A stretch of DNA of 44,119 nt. Origin: Nitrososphaerales archaeon (GTDB lineage Archaea; Thermoproteota; Nitrososphaeria; Nitrososphaerales; Nitrososphaeraceae). Both the position numbers and the translations under genes were made by a program. This document shows positions 9,251-18,062 of this stretch, in pieces (position 1 is the first letter of the stretch; each line of letters opens with the position of its first letter). The notes beneath the pieces were generated by a model. The model was not told the origin of the DNA and ran no database searches. It saw only the letters and a list, made by a program, of their open reading frames with translations. Where the stretch lies: contig JARBAU010000012.1 of assembly GCA_029237525.1 (NCBI GenBank), forward strand, positions 1-44,119. The letters run 5' to 3'.

Positions 9251-9865
9251 ATGTTTGGTATAACAAAGATGGCGCTGGACGTCAAAGCAAAGGTAAGGCG
9301 GGAATTTCTTGTTAGACGTAATTCACTAGCTTGGCAACAGATATATGAATCGAGTAGTATTATTCAAGACAAGGTCATAAATTCTTCAGAATTTGGAGCT
9401 GCAACAATTGTTGGGAGTTATTTTCCAATAAATTCAGAAGTACTAACTCAAAACATAATTGAGGCAGCATTAAGTCATAAACGTGTTGGCCTTCCAAAAG
9501 TTGTGGGACGAGACATCAGAATTTACGAGATCGTTCAAATTGCTTGGCAAAACCAGTTACGACCTGGAAAATATGGGATTAAAGAGCCATTCAATTGTGA
9601 AGACATTTCTGAATTGATCACATTACTAATTGTCCCAGGGACAGTATTCGATTTGAATGGAGGTAGACTTGGATATGGGAGAGGCTATTATGATAGATTC
9701 ATATCGCATTTGAAGCACGTCGGGATTCCTGTTTTTACCATCGGGCTGGCCTTTGACTTTCAGTTGATAGAAGAATCGACGCTTCCATGTACCTCACAGG
9801 ATGAACGCATGGACATGATTATAACGGATCGAAGGATAATTAAAGGAATGAAATCTAATTCGTAG
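9251..9865 (+). CDS. 5-formyltetrahydrofolate cyclo-ligase
   Basis: This 204-aa ATP-dependent enzyme converts 5-formyl-THF to methenyl-THF, rescuing a dead-end folate. KVRREFLVRRNSL near residue 13 is the N-terminal ATP/phosphate helix, GSYFPINSEV the folate strand, and VPGTVFDLNGGRLGYGRGYYDRF near residue 129 the signature loop. Two starts are possible: the ATG at 9251 that touches the folD stop, or the ATG at 9281, where the family's conserved part begins. The 3' end overlaps purD's 3' end by 11 bp, tail to tail. Confidence 0.92.
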   Translation: MFGITKMALDVKAKVRREFLVRRNSLAWQQIYESSSIIQDKVINSSEFGAATIVGSYFPINSEVLTQNIIEAALSHKRVGLPKVVGRDIRIYEIVQIAWQNQLRPGKYGIKEPFNCEDISELITLLIVPGTVFDLNGGRLGYGRGYYDRFISHLKHVGIPVFTIGLAFDFQLIEESTLPCTSQDERMDMIITDRRIIKGMKSNS

Positions 9866-11150
9866 TTTTCGCTATATCCTTTCGATAGTACTGTTCGTTG
9901 TTACCCCAGGAGATCTTCTGTGCTGCTTCATACGCTCTTATAGCTGCCTTGTCAAGATTTGACCCTCTTGCGGCAATGCTCAAAACCCTACCGCCCTTAG
10001 TGTATATTTGACCATCAAATTTTCGTGTGGTTCCAGAGTGGAAGACTGTAATGTTATCACCAAAATCTGAATTTAGACCGCTAATCATTGACCCCGTTTT
10101 GAAGATTCCTGGGTACCCTTTAGCTGCCATCACTACGCATACTGCATGTTCAGAACTCCATTGCAATGGTTCCATGGATTCAAGTGAGCCACGGAGTACA
10201 CTTCGGACATACGGATACAGATCTGACTTCATTCTCATCATGATAGGCTGACATTCCGGATCTCCCATTCTAACGTTATATTCCAACAAGTATGGATCGT
10301 TTGTGGACTCCTCTATTAATATGCCAAAATACAAGAATCCCTTGAAAGGTTCAGGGAAATCCCTAATGCCCTTCATAGTTGGCTCAACAATCTGTCTCAA
10401 TGTCCTATGAAAGATTTCATCAGAAAAGAATGGCACAGGGCAGAAGCTACCCATACCTCCTGTATTAGGACCCACATCATTATCTAAGATCCGTTTATAG
10501 TCTTTTGCTGAAGCGAGCAATTCGAAGCTACTGCCATCAGTTAGTACGATTAAGGATAATTCTCGTCCTTTCAATCTCTCTTCAACCAGAATCTTGTTTC
10601 CTGCGTCTCCGAACTCTTTTTTTACTAAAATCTTCTTAACTGTCTCAAGAGCATCATTAGTGCTAGTTGGTAAGAATACACCTTTTCCTGCTGCTAATCC
10701 GTCAACTTTTATCACTACATCCGCATCTTTACTAATTATATAATCAGCTGCCACTTCCTTATTTGAAAAAACTCGAAATTCGGCTGTGGGTATGCCGTTC
10801 TTTCTCATAAAATTTTTGGAATATATCTTACTTGATTCTAGCAATGCACCCTCCCTGGTTGGCCCCAGAATAGGAATGTCTGCTGTATGAAATGCGTCAA
10901 CGATCCCATTTGCTAATGGACCTTCAGGACCGACAATAGTTATACAATCATGCTTTGCTGCAAACTCGATAAGTTCTGGCACCTGATTAGTATCTAGATT
11001 AATGTTAGTAGAAGTGCCGCCGTTGCCTGGGGCATAATATATATTTGATACTAAATCGCTCTGGAGAAGTTTCCAACCTATTGCATGTTCCCTGCCTCCT
11101 GAACCTATTACCAAAACATTTGCTGATTTATCCTCTGTTAGAATTGTCAT
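9855..11150 (-). CDS. purD: Phosphoribosylamine-glycine ligase
   Basis: This 431-aa ATP-grasp enzyme joins phosphoribosylamine and glycine in the second step of purine synthesis. VIGSGGREHAIGWKL starts the N-domain. IVGPEGPLANGIVD, KVDGLAAGKGVFLP (ATP-grasp Lys loop) and GPNTGGMGSFCP follow. EYNVRMGDPECQP near residue 285 binds metal. The length is standard. Its product is the substrate of PurN, 1.5 kb away on the other strand, so the two steps sit side by side. Confidence 0.95.
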   Translation of the reverse strand: MTILTEDKSANVLVIGSGGREHAIGWKLLQSDLVSNIYYAPGNGGTSTNINLDTNQVPELIEFAAKHDCITIVGPEGPLANGIVDAFHTADIPILGPTREGALLESSKIYSKNFMRKNGIPTAEFRVFSNKEVAADYIISKDADVVIKVDGLAAGKGVFLPTSTNDALETVKKILVKKEFGDAGNKILVEERLKGRELSLIVLTDGSSFELLASAKDYKRILDNDVGPNTGGMGSFCPVPFFSDEIFHRTLRQIVEPTMKGIRDFPEPFKGFLYFGILIEESTNDPYLLEYNVRMGDPECQPIMMRMKSDLYPYVRSVLRGSLESMEPLQWSSEHAVCVVMAAKGYPGIFKTGSMISGLNSDFGDNITVFHSGTTRKFDGQIYTKGGRVLSIAARGSNLDKAAIRAYEAAQKISWGNNEQYYRKDIAKTTN

Positions 11151-11443
11151 TAGTACAATAAGTTACGGGACTCAAATTAAATTAAGTGGGTGATAGCCAT
11201 TGATGATCTAATTTAGAACCCTGTACTAAGAACAATGCCTTTGACCGATAGGATTTTCTTGACCTCCTTCGATTATCCAATTACTACTAATGTATCATGA
11301 AAAGATCGCTCAAAGATTTGTGTATGCTTAAACTATTCTGATTGTCAAAACATATTTTGAATTAAAGGATCTACATCCCGTTAATATTGACATTGACATT
11401 TAATAGGTTATGATATTCTTAGTAATTTTATAATCAACTTGTA

Positions 11444-11513
11444 TAGTCCTGCTGCAATCCCGGGTTCTCTCAACCGCTGTTGCACACGGGTGCTATTTGT
11501 TGCGTATCGGGAG
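11444..11513 (+). repeat. Left copy of a 70-bp inverted repeat bounding the accessory island
   Basis: Read on the + strand this 70-bp block aligns without gaps to the reverse complement of 14702-14771 at 41 of 70 positions. The first 12 bases (TAGTCCTGCTGC) and the last six (CGGGAG) are identical, with TTGC blocks in register between them. It lies upstream of the gene beginning at 11592. It may be a transposon end or a regulatory element shared with the gene at the other end of the island. Confidence 0.6.
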
Positions 11514-11557
11514 CTCATTAGTTTATAGCTCTCTAGGACAGGTCATTTTAATGATTG

Positions 11558-11565
11558 CTTAAATA
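11558..11565 (+). promoter_or_regulatory. TATA box for the gene starting at 11592
   Basis: CTTAAATA is centred about 30 bp before the ATG at 11592-11594. That is the spacing expected when archaeal transcription starts at or just before the start codon. It supports 11592 as the true start and therefore makes the downstream frame break meaningful. Confidence 0.45.
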
Positions 11566-11591
11566 TAGTCAGGTCGCTCCAGATTCAGAGA

Positions 11592-12300
11592 ATGGCCGCA
11601 GAGACAGAATCAACAATAAATATTTTCGAAAAAGTAAAAAAAGATCCATAAACCATATTTGAAATTCGGCAATTTAACAGGTAGTCAAATCCGAATAACT
11701 CTTTCAGATTTCAGCGGTAATTTACGACATTTTAATGGAATGGTTTGGATGTTAGATATTCATAATCAAGATTTGACTCTTGGGAAATATCTAGAGAAAA
11801 CGTATATCCCCTGGCCATACAAAATGAAGAAAATAAAACTGTCAGTAATGGCTTACGATTGTATGATAGTTATGAAACAGTTTGATAATGGAAAAGACAT
11901 AGGAAAAACCTATTCCCTTCGATGGAGCGGCGAAAGTAATCTTCCAGACAATTGTAGGTATCCGAGTGATATCGTAAATGAACAAGAGGTATTACCATTT
12001 TCCTATCTAAATGCATTAAGACAGAGATCTATCGACAGGCTAGATATTCCTATCGGCCAAGGAAATCAAATGATGATGTTTTTCAGCTTTCAAGACTCGG
12101 AAAATATATTTATCGTCGACAAAAACGTGAGAAGTTTAGTAAACTTACCTTCTGTTTCAATACCCTTATCTTCGCTTAACTCGCTTAACTTTCTTGTAAC
12201 AATCACAAGTAGTGATCATCAATTTAAGCACGGTATTTCGCTAAAAGCCGAATCATGGAACAATATTACTCTTAATCCAGCAACTATCAATATTGCATGA
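11592..12300 (+). pseudogene. Unknown protein, frameshifted in an A7 run
   Basis: From the ATG at 11592 the frame reads MAAETESTINIFEKVKKDP and then stops at 11649-11651. A second frame, open from 11638 to 12300, continues sensibly. Removing one A from the seven-A run at 11636-11642 fuses them into one protein of about 235 aa (FEKVKKIHKPYLKFGN at the joint). The 213-aa C-terminal part, read alone, would start at a TTG at 11659. I do not recognise the fold; hydrophobic residues alternate as in a beta-rich protein and there is no signal peptide or TM segment. Its 3' end overlaps the transposase 3' end by 48 bp, so its tail could be foreign sequence brought by the insertion. Confidence 0.5.
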
Positions 12301-13689
12301 TTTCCATTCGAATCCATTCTTGACCAAGATTTCATTGATTTCGCGCCATTCTTTTTTGCTTAGCCATTGAATAGGTTTAATCTCTGTATATGTATCATGC
12401 TCTGTGACCTTAACTTTGTTTATACGAATTCCTAGCATGGTCGCATACTCATTCTTATTAACCGCAGCCAGACGCATCAGTGATTCGACTTTATTTCCAT
12501 TAAATGGCAATACAATGCCGGCTTTTTCGGCTGGAGTTCGATTCTTCAGTGCCTGATGAGGTCTAATGAAATTATAATGAATACGCATTGCATCCACCAA
12601 GTCCTGAGTCGGTTTGGCCATATCCAGACCATGCATGACTGTCTCCCTATCTCTTACAGTTTCGTTCAGCCTTTCGACCTTAGAATTTATGCCTTGATGT
12701 CCTGAGCCTACACTTCTAACATTTTGAACCCTGGGATTCTTTAGATTATACAGTTCTTTATTGAAGGCATCGTCGTAAGTAGGTAATCCGTCATGAATTA
12801 ATGCTGAGGGTAATGGGGCGCGCTTTTTCATTTCCTTAAATAATGCTACGCCTGCATTAGTGTCACGTTTCTGACTTATCCTAGAGCAAATCCAAAACCG
12901 AGTAGAAGAATCCATTAAGTTCCAAAGCCATGAATAATGATTATCGAATTTCCTGTTAGTATGATTTTCTGGATTTGTTAAATTCATTTTCGTTTTATTA
13001 TCTTCCTTTCGGACGTGCAACATCATCTCATCCACCTGATAGACACCTCCTACCTGTGGCACTAAACTATCCACGTATGGCTGAACAGTCTTGCCAAACT
13101 AGCGTAGCCATCTACAGATAGAAGAGCAATTGATCTTAAAACCATAGAACTGTTTGAGATGGTCGGCAATTTTGCGCAGTGACACTCCCTTAAAGTAAAG
13201 ATCAACGGCAGCAGTGATTAGTTTAGCAGATGCCTTCGAGTTCTCGAAAGCAGGGTTTACTGTATATCGATAGTTACATTCCTTGCACAAATAACGCTGA
13301 ATGTCACCGCTGTTTTTATTATGTCTAATACCGAACTTTTTATAATCAGAACTTAGACATTTAGGGCATGTGACCTGACCGATATCAATGGCATTGTAAT
13401 TCGCGATGTTTTCGCTATTAACTAGTGGCGCAAAAGTGTCCTGGTAGATCTTCTTTCGCAGTAGCTTGCTAAACTTTACGGCATGAATGTGTTTACATTC
13501 TAAGTGTCTATAGGCATAATCGCGGCATTCGCAGATCCAACCTTCCTTATAGGTCTGAGTTGCAATATACCATTTGCTTAGGTCGGTTTGTGAGTGCACT
13601 CTATAGGTGAGTTTGTTTAGTCTCTGGAGTGCTAATGTGTTTGCGATTTCTAATCCGCGCATTTCCCTCGCCGTTAATTCAGTGGTCAT
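12253..13689 (-). pseudogene. DDE transposase with SWIM and zinc-ribbon domains, split by one TAG
   Basis: The frame from the ATG at 13687-13689 runs 196 codons, meets TAG at 13099-13101, and continues open in the same frame to TGA at 12253. The total would be 478 residues. The N-part has a SWIM finger (CECRDYAYRHLECKHIHA), a zinc ribbon (CPKCLSSDYKKFG ... CKEC) and an HTH (VSLRKIADHLKQFYG) ending WLR. After the stop, FGKTVQPYVDSLVPQVGG leads straight into the catalytic core: QVDEMM (first Asp), IHDGLPTYDDAF (second Asp), KVERLNETVRDRE (catalytic Glu), and HYNFIRPHQALKNRTPAEK. This resembles IS6-like archaeal transposases. One A-to-T or similar change would restore it, so inactivation looks recent. 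No clean IS ends were found. Confidence 0.8.
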
Positions 13690-13691
13690 CT

Positions 13692-13777
13692 ATAGCAGTA
13701 TATTACCTTCTATATATTGCTGGCATTAGGTTTATAAGGGTTGCTATATAAGTCTATAACGGTTAATAGCAGTATAT
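13692..13777. promoter_or_regulatory. Repeated AGCAGTATAT operators between transposase and ribbon-helix-helix gene
   Basis: ATAGCAGTATAT occurs exactly at 13692-13703 and 13766-13777. A one-mismatch inverted copy, ATATATTGCT, sits at 13712-13721, and a weaker TTGCTATATA at 13741-13750. These lie between the transposase start (13689, minus strand) and the RHH start (13776, plus strand), where an autoregulator that also represses the transposase would bind. The TATAT parts may double as TATA elements. Confidence 0.5.
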
Positions 13778-13916
13778 GGCAATGAAAAAGGTGACTGTGG
13801 CAATGACAGATGAGATGTATAACGACCTAGTTAATGAGCGTAAGAAAAGAAGACTAGCGACTGTTGCTGAAACTGCGCGCTCTGTTATTGGGGAATATTT
13901 AGCTGGTACTGATTAA
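13776..13916 (+). CDS. 46-aa ribbon-helix-helix (CopG/Arc-like) DNA-binding protein
   Basis: An ATG at 13776 opens a 46-residue protein: MAMKKVTVAMTDEMYNDLVN, then ERKKRRLATVAETARSVIGE and a short tail. The pattern is one beta-strand with alternating polar residues (KKVTVAM), a helix (DEMYNDLVNERKKR), a turn, and a second helix (TVAETARSVIGEYL), which is the RHH fold found in CopG and antitoxin regulators. It is divergent from the transposase, and repeated operator-like sequence lies between them. Its last 18 bp overlap the 3' end of the two-TM gene on the other strand. Likely a repressor of the transposase or of itself. Confidence 0.65.
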   Translation: MAMKKVTVAMTDEMYNDLVNERKKRRLATVAETARSVIGEYLAGTD

Positions 13917-14662
13917 GTCGACGGGGTTAGATGAATCCCACATTTCATTATAGCTCTGCCAGTAAGTTTTGAAAAACTTCTTCTGATTCTTTATTGTTAA
14001 TTCATGTATGCGGCGATCCTCTTTTCGAATACTGTATAAATAAGGTTCTACCCTCATAGTGCCTCGTGATTCATCTTTAGGATCAAGTATGAACATAGAT
14101 TGTACTGGTATCCCGTCAAAGACTCTGATTTCGAGTTTGTCACCATCCTTTCCTAGATCACTCTTTGATCTTCGTAGGCGATTTAGAGAACTATTGGCAG
14201 TTCCTATATCGGAACTCACCAAGGCGTTGATCTGTTCCCGTAACTGAGTATTTGGGTTACACATAAGAATACGAAGAGTATGGATATTTTCAGATTTTAG
14301 GTTTGTTTCGATTACATTGATGAAACTGCCTGTAGTTTCTTCTAATGTTATACCGAAAATATGTATTCCAGATTTGCTTTATTCAAAAATTCATCCAATT
14401 TTATACCACTTCTTCTATTATAGATATTAATACTGGTCTCTTTATATTTTATATTTAATTTTCTTAAATAAAACAGGATTAATAGAATTCCGATCATGAC
14501 AAAGATGATTATTAATATCAAACCAGCAATACCATAGACCACACTATTCTGTGCTAATGATCCCATGTACCATGCATATACCTGATCCCATGCCTTGGTG
14601 AGTATAATTCCCAATATCACTTCTGCTAGGACTCCGAGTGCTGCTTTATGCGCTCCGAACAA
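13899..14662 (-). pseudogene. Two-TM protein with DUF5919/PLD-like cytosolic domain, frameshifted
   Basis: A frame starting with TTG at 14662 encodes two membrane helices (about residues 10-32 and 42-66) and a linker, then ends NLEYIFSV at 14348. In the neighbouring frame, codons from about 14354 down to 13899 read FGITLEETTGSFINVIETN onward without a stop. A one-base slip in the AAAA at 14356-14359 joins them to one protein of about 253 aa. The C-domain has VRFD-type pattern LEIRVFDGIPVQSMFILDP and ends KFFKTYWQSYNEMWDSS, resembling the DUF5919/PLD-like domains that occur with two TM helices in defence effectors. That similarity is from memory of the families. ATTTATAG at 14690-14697 is a well-placed TATA box (about 31 bp). 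Confidence 0.55.
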
Positions 14663-14701
14663 CTAATTTCTGGTAGTACATCCAGGATGCATTTATAGTG
14701 A

Positions 14702-14771
14702 CTCCCGTCTTGCAACGGGATCGCCCTATATGCAGCAGTCATCCAAAACTCCCGATTTCGCAGCAGGACTA
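14702..14771 (-). repeat. Right copy of the 70-bp inverted repeat
   Basis: This is the reverse-complement partner of 11444-11513 (41/70 identical, ungapped, 12-bp perfect outer end). Read on the minus strand it also contains a perfect hairpin, TCCCGT-TGCAAG-ACGGGA, at its inner end. It lies just upstream of the TATA box of the two-TM gene. The left copy lies 78 bp upstream of its own inward-facing gene. Confidence 0.6.
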
Positions 14772-14820
14772 CTTGTATTACGACATATATACATCTCATG
14801 TGATATGAACTTACGAAATA

Positions 14821-16026
14821 TTGAGAAAAGTTATTCTACTAATTATTTTAGTTCTTGCAGCAGCCGGTTTTATATACGGCTATAATTATATCTTTCATTT
14901 CATAAATAATCCATATGTTAACACCGTGGAACCATCGCCAGCAGAAAACCGAATTGCAATTTCTGAACCTCCACTGGATAAGTATTCACGCATAATCGGC
15001 CTATTGGGATTGCCCAGAAATAATAGCAAACTTGATCTTCCTGGCTTATTCAAACAATCGCAGGACTCTGTTGTGCAAATTACATCAATACGTGGTACAG
15101 AAGCTTCTGATACTGGTAATAGATTGGGTTCGGGTTTCGCGTACGATACAAATAGGCACATAGTCACAAATCAGCATGTAGTTGGTGGAAATAACTTGCT
15201 AGATGTAACTTTCTCAGATGGAACAATTTATCGGGCACGGCTAATTGGTTCGGATCCATTTACCGATATTGCTGTATTGTACGTGCCTAAAGTTCCAACT
15301 AATAAATTGATGCCGCTACCTTTGGGTAATTCTACGAGTGTAAGGGTTGGGGAGCAAGTTGCTGCAATTGGAAATCCATTTGGTTTATCAGGCTCGTTGA
15401 GCGAGGGAGTGATTAGTGGTTTAGGCAGATTACTTCCCTCAAATGCAAATTCAAGCTCGCGTTATTCTATACCAGATGTAATACAAACAGATGCCCCAAT
15501 TAATCCAGGAAATTCTGGCGGACCACTTCTTGATATGAAGGGTGAGGTCATAGGAATGACTTCCGCAATTTTCTCTAATACTGGTGAGTTTTCAGGGGTC
15601 GGGCTTGCCATTTCTTCAGATACCATGAAAAAGGTCATACCGCTACTCATAGCTAATGGTACCTACGCTCATCCCTGGCTAGGGATCTCTGGAACCAACA
15701 TGACTCCTGAGCTTGCATCAGCTCTTGGACTAAAAGATCCGAGGGGATTTTTGGTGATTGACGTAGTTCCTGGGAGTCCAGCTGCTAAGGCAGGTATACT
15801 GGGAGGAGATCAAATCGTTAGTATCAATGGTCAGCAAATTCCATTAGGTGGCGATGTTATTCTACGAATTGGTGACACTCCAGTAAGGAAAATTGACGAT
15901 GTTCTGGCCTATTTAGAACGATATAAGACTATAGGAGAAACTACGAATCTTCTAGTCTTACGCGGTGGTCAGGAAACTAATGTGATTTTGAAATTGACCG
16001 CGAGACCAAATTCGATCAGTCAATAA
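14821..16026 (+). CDS. HtrA/DegP-type serine protease with PDZ domain
   Basis: This 401-aa protein has an N-terminal membrane anchor (residues 4-26), so the catalytic part lies outside the membrane. The trypsin-like triad is complete: His119 in IVTNQHVVGG, Asp149 in SDPFTDIAVL, Ser232 in NPGNSGGPL. A C-terminal PDZ domain follows at about 283-392 (HPWLGISG, GSPAAKAGILGGDQIVSING). It serves extracytoplasmic protein quality control. Start codon is TTG at 14821. Confidence 0.92.
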   Translation: MRKVILLIILVLAAAGFIYGYNYIFHFINNPYVNTVEPSPAENRIAISEPPLDKYSRIIGLLGLPRNNSKLDLPGLFKQSQDSVVQITSIRGTEASDTGNRLGSGFAYDTNRHIVTNQHVVGGNNLLDVTFSDGTIYRARLIGSDPFTDIAVLYVPKVPTNKLMPLPLGNSTSVRVGEQVAAIGNPFGLSGSLSEGVISGLGRLLPSNANSSSRYSIPDVIQTDAPINPGNSGGPLLDMKGEVIGMTSAIFSNTGEFSGVGLAISSDTMKKVIPLLIANGTYAHPWLGISGTNMTPELASALGLKDPRGFLVIDVVPGSPAAKAGILGGDQIVSINGQQIPLGGDVILRIGDTPVRKIDDVLAYLERYKTIGETTNLLVLRGGQETNVILKLTARPNSISQ

Positions 16027-16128
16027 GGTATCCTGTGCTATAATAAAGGTTCAAAGGAAAGATGCATGTTGTTTAACAAAGCAAACGAAAAACAAAACTA
16101 ATAAGTCGTCAGAATTTAACTAACGCCA

Positions 16129-16443
16129 TTGAAAGATTATGACCACTACATTATTTGGTTAGATTATTTCAATAGGAGCCTTTCGAGACACAAGGGTCGT
16201 AAGCTCAAGCGTGAGTCTTCTATATTTGATCCAACTCTAGAAGATCTCATCGACGCTGCCAGGTCCATCGGTTATGATCCTCCACAAGAAAATACCAACG
16301 ACCACGCAAGGTACCCAAGAAGGCCTTACGTAAGATCTGGGTATATTATGCTTCCAAAAAAAGAGAACAAATTATATCTAATTCGATCAATAGCTGAAAA
16401 ACTAGTACAAAGAAAGAACAAAAATAGACCATCAAATCGTTAA
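16129..16443 (+). CDS. Signal recognition particle 19-kDa subunit
   Basis: This 104-aa basic protein matches SRP19, which binds the tips of helices 6 and 8 of 7S RNA and allows SRP54 to dock. The opening YIIWLDYFNRSLSRHKGRKL is the family's W-x-x-Y-...-S-R-x-x-GR signature, and the middle has the usual L-x-x-A-x-x-x-GYDP block. The start is TTG at 16129. Gar1 follows after 72 bp, so two RNP proteins are neighbours, as in many archaea. Confidence 0.9.
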   Translation: MKDYDHYIIWLDYFNRSLSRHKGRKLKRESSIFDPTLEDLIDAARSIGYDPPQENTNDHARYPRRPYVRSGYIMLPKKENKLYLIRSIAEKLVQRKNKNRPSNR

Positions 16444-16515
16444 AATAGAGTCTCAAGCGACAAAGAGTGGAGCAGATTTCTTTGCTCAGTATTCTTATAT
16501 AAAGGTCGTTGTATA

Positions 16516-16836
16516 TTGATTCTCGGTTTGTCGCCGATCGGGGAGATAATTCATCTTGCGAAGAGTGGGAGATATGTTGTTAAACTTTCCGAAACTGGAT
16601 TTAGAATTCGCAGCGGAGAGATTCTTTACGATGACTCTGGTAGGCGAACCGGAAAAGTTATCGAAACAATTGGTCCTGTTTCCGCTCCTTATGCTTCCGT
16701 GTTGCCACTAGTCGATCGTCCGAAAAAAGCAATAGGAACAAGACTGTTTTCTGGATCTTTTAAACATACCAAACCAATCCGCAGAAGAAATTTTGGAAAA
16801 AAGAAAAAGTATCCAAGAACAGATTTGAACAATTGA
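16516..16836 (+). CDS. H/ACA RNP protein Gar1
   Basis: This 106-aa protein is archaeal Gar1, the H/ACA RNP subunit that binds the Cbf5 thumb loop and promotes pseudouridylation turnover. LGLSPIGEIIHLAKSGRYVV is the conserved six-stranded barrel start. The middle holds G-x-V-x-x-x-x-GPVSAPYASV. A basic tail (RRRNFGKKKK) replaces the GAR domain of eukaryotes. Start is TTG at 16516, 72 bp after the SRP19 stop. Confidence 0.9.
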   Translation: MILGLSPIGEIIHLAKSGRYVVKLSETGFRIRSGEILYDDSGRRTGKVIETIGPVSAPYASVLPLVDRPKKAIGTRLFSGSFKHTKPIRRRNFGKKKKYPRTDLNN

Positions 16837-16984
16837 AAGTATATCTATTATTTGCCGAATTTACTTGTCATATAATTACTTTTGCGTCTGATCTGAAGCC
16901 GAAACACCACCAAACACAACTTTAATTTTTGCTCTAAAGCAACTCTAATTGATCTGAACAGGTTCTCGATTTGGATATGCTGAG

Positions 16985-17899
16985 TTAATATTTTTGTGCC
17001 ATCCCCACTATGTCTTGAACGTTTCCAAACCCTTTGTTTTCCAAATATTTCCTGATGCCTCTCGATATCAAGTGAAAAATATTTATTCCAATAGTCCCGA
17101 TTCCGCTACCTATTTGTACTGCCGACGCACCTGCCAGCAAGAACTCAACAGCGTCTTCCCATGTGAAGATACCCCCACATCCAATGACAGGAATTCCTAT
17201 TTTCATTGAAATCTCATATACACTTCTTACTGCAACTGGCTTTAACGATCTGCCGGATAGCCCGCCTATCTTATTGCTTAATACAGGCGAATAAGTTTGT
17301 AGGTCAATTGTCATTGCTCTAATCGTATTAATAGCTGTAACCCCATTTGCAGCCTCCTCCTTTGCAATGGTGGCTAATTTAAGAACATCCACATTGCCCA
17401 CTCCCAATTTTATGAAAATTGGTTTCTTGGTATTCCTTCTTACCGTTCTAATTATCGCCCTCACCATTTCAAGATCGTCGCCCACTTCTATCCCCATTTT
17501 TTTTACATGGGGGCAGGACAAGTTGATTTCATAACCTAATATATGCAATCTATCGAGTCTCTTGACCATAGGGATGAAATCGCTTTGACAAGAGCCTACG
17601 AGACTCACAATTAAAGGAGTAGTATTATCTACTATTTCTGCAGCAAACGCTTCAAAACCAGGATTGGCGAGTCCAACTGCATTAATATAGCTTTTGCCAT
17701 TAAGCGCCACAACCGTGGGATTATAATAACCCTCAATAGGTCTGATGCTCAGAGATTTTGATACCAAACATCCTGCACCTGATTTGTAAATTCTATCAAA
17801 ATTGTCCTGATTAATTCCCATGAAACCTGATGCCAACATGGTTGGGTTTCGAAGATTTAGCCCTGCAAATTCCACGTTTAGGGATGGAGTATTGATCAC
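16985..17899 (-). CDS. pyrD: Dihydroorotate dehydrogenase, catalytic subunit
   Basis: This 304-aa FMN TIM-barrel protein oxidises dihydroorotate to orotate in pyrimidine synthesis. NPTMLASGFMG near residue 18, YINAVGLANPG, INLSCPHVK (substrate contacts), KLGVGNVDVLKLA, and IGCGGIFTWEDA near residue 240 are family signatures. A Ser/Cys base typical of class 1B is at SCPHVKK. The start is GTG at 17897-17899. No iron-sulfur PyrK partner is next to it. Confidence 0.93.
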   Translation of the reverse strand: MINTPSLNVEFAGLNLRNPTMLASGFMGINQDNFDRIYKSGAGCLVSKSLSIRPIEGYYNPTVVALNGKSYINAVGLANPGFEAFAAEIVDNTTPLIVSLVGSCQSDFIPMVKRLDRLHILGYEINLSCPHVKKMGIEVGDDLEMVRAIIRTVRRNTKKPIFIKLGVGNVDVLKLATIAKEEAANGVTAINTIRAMTIDLQTYSPVLSNKIGGLSGRSLKPVAVRSVYEISMKIGIPVIGCGGIFTWEDAVEFLLAGASAVQIGSGIGTIGINIFHLISRGIRKYLENKGFGNVQDIVGMAQKY

Positions 17900-18062
17900 T
17901 TTAGTATAACTCCATGATATGATCCTAGATCAAAGGCGCAAATCCCAATAATGATTTGTTTGATAGATAGTATCAGACTGTAAGCCATCTCAAGTGTGAA
18001 TTCCTCATTACCCAGTCGCCTCATCGCTATATATTTGGCATACCAATGAAATTCTTGACAAT

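Larger units (their letters stand above)
11151..11591. other. Gene-free gap before the accessory island
   Basis: There are 441 bp with no convincing ORF. The left 290 bp is plain AT-rich sequence. From 11444 the base composition turns richer in G and C and carries the left copy of the inverted repeat. A TATA-like CTTAAATA at 11558-11565 follows, 27-34 bp upstream of the ATG at 11592. The gap is therefore best read as the 5' control region of the next gene plus the edge of the island. Confidence 0.5.

Noticed and set aside
12240-13760. Terminal inverted repeats of the transposase's own IS.
   Set aside because: Compared sequence around both ends; only short AT-rich matches that are expected by chance. 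The 70-bp repeats lie farther out.
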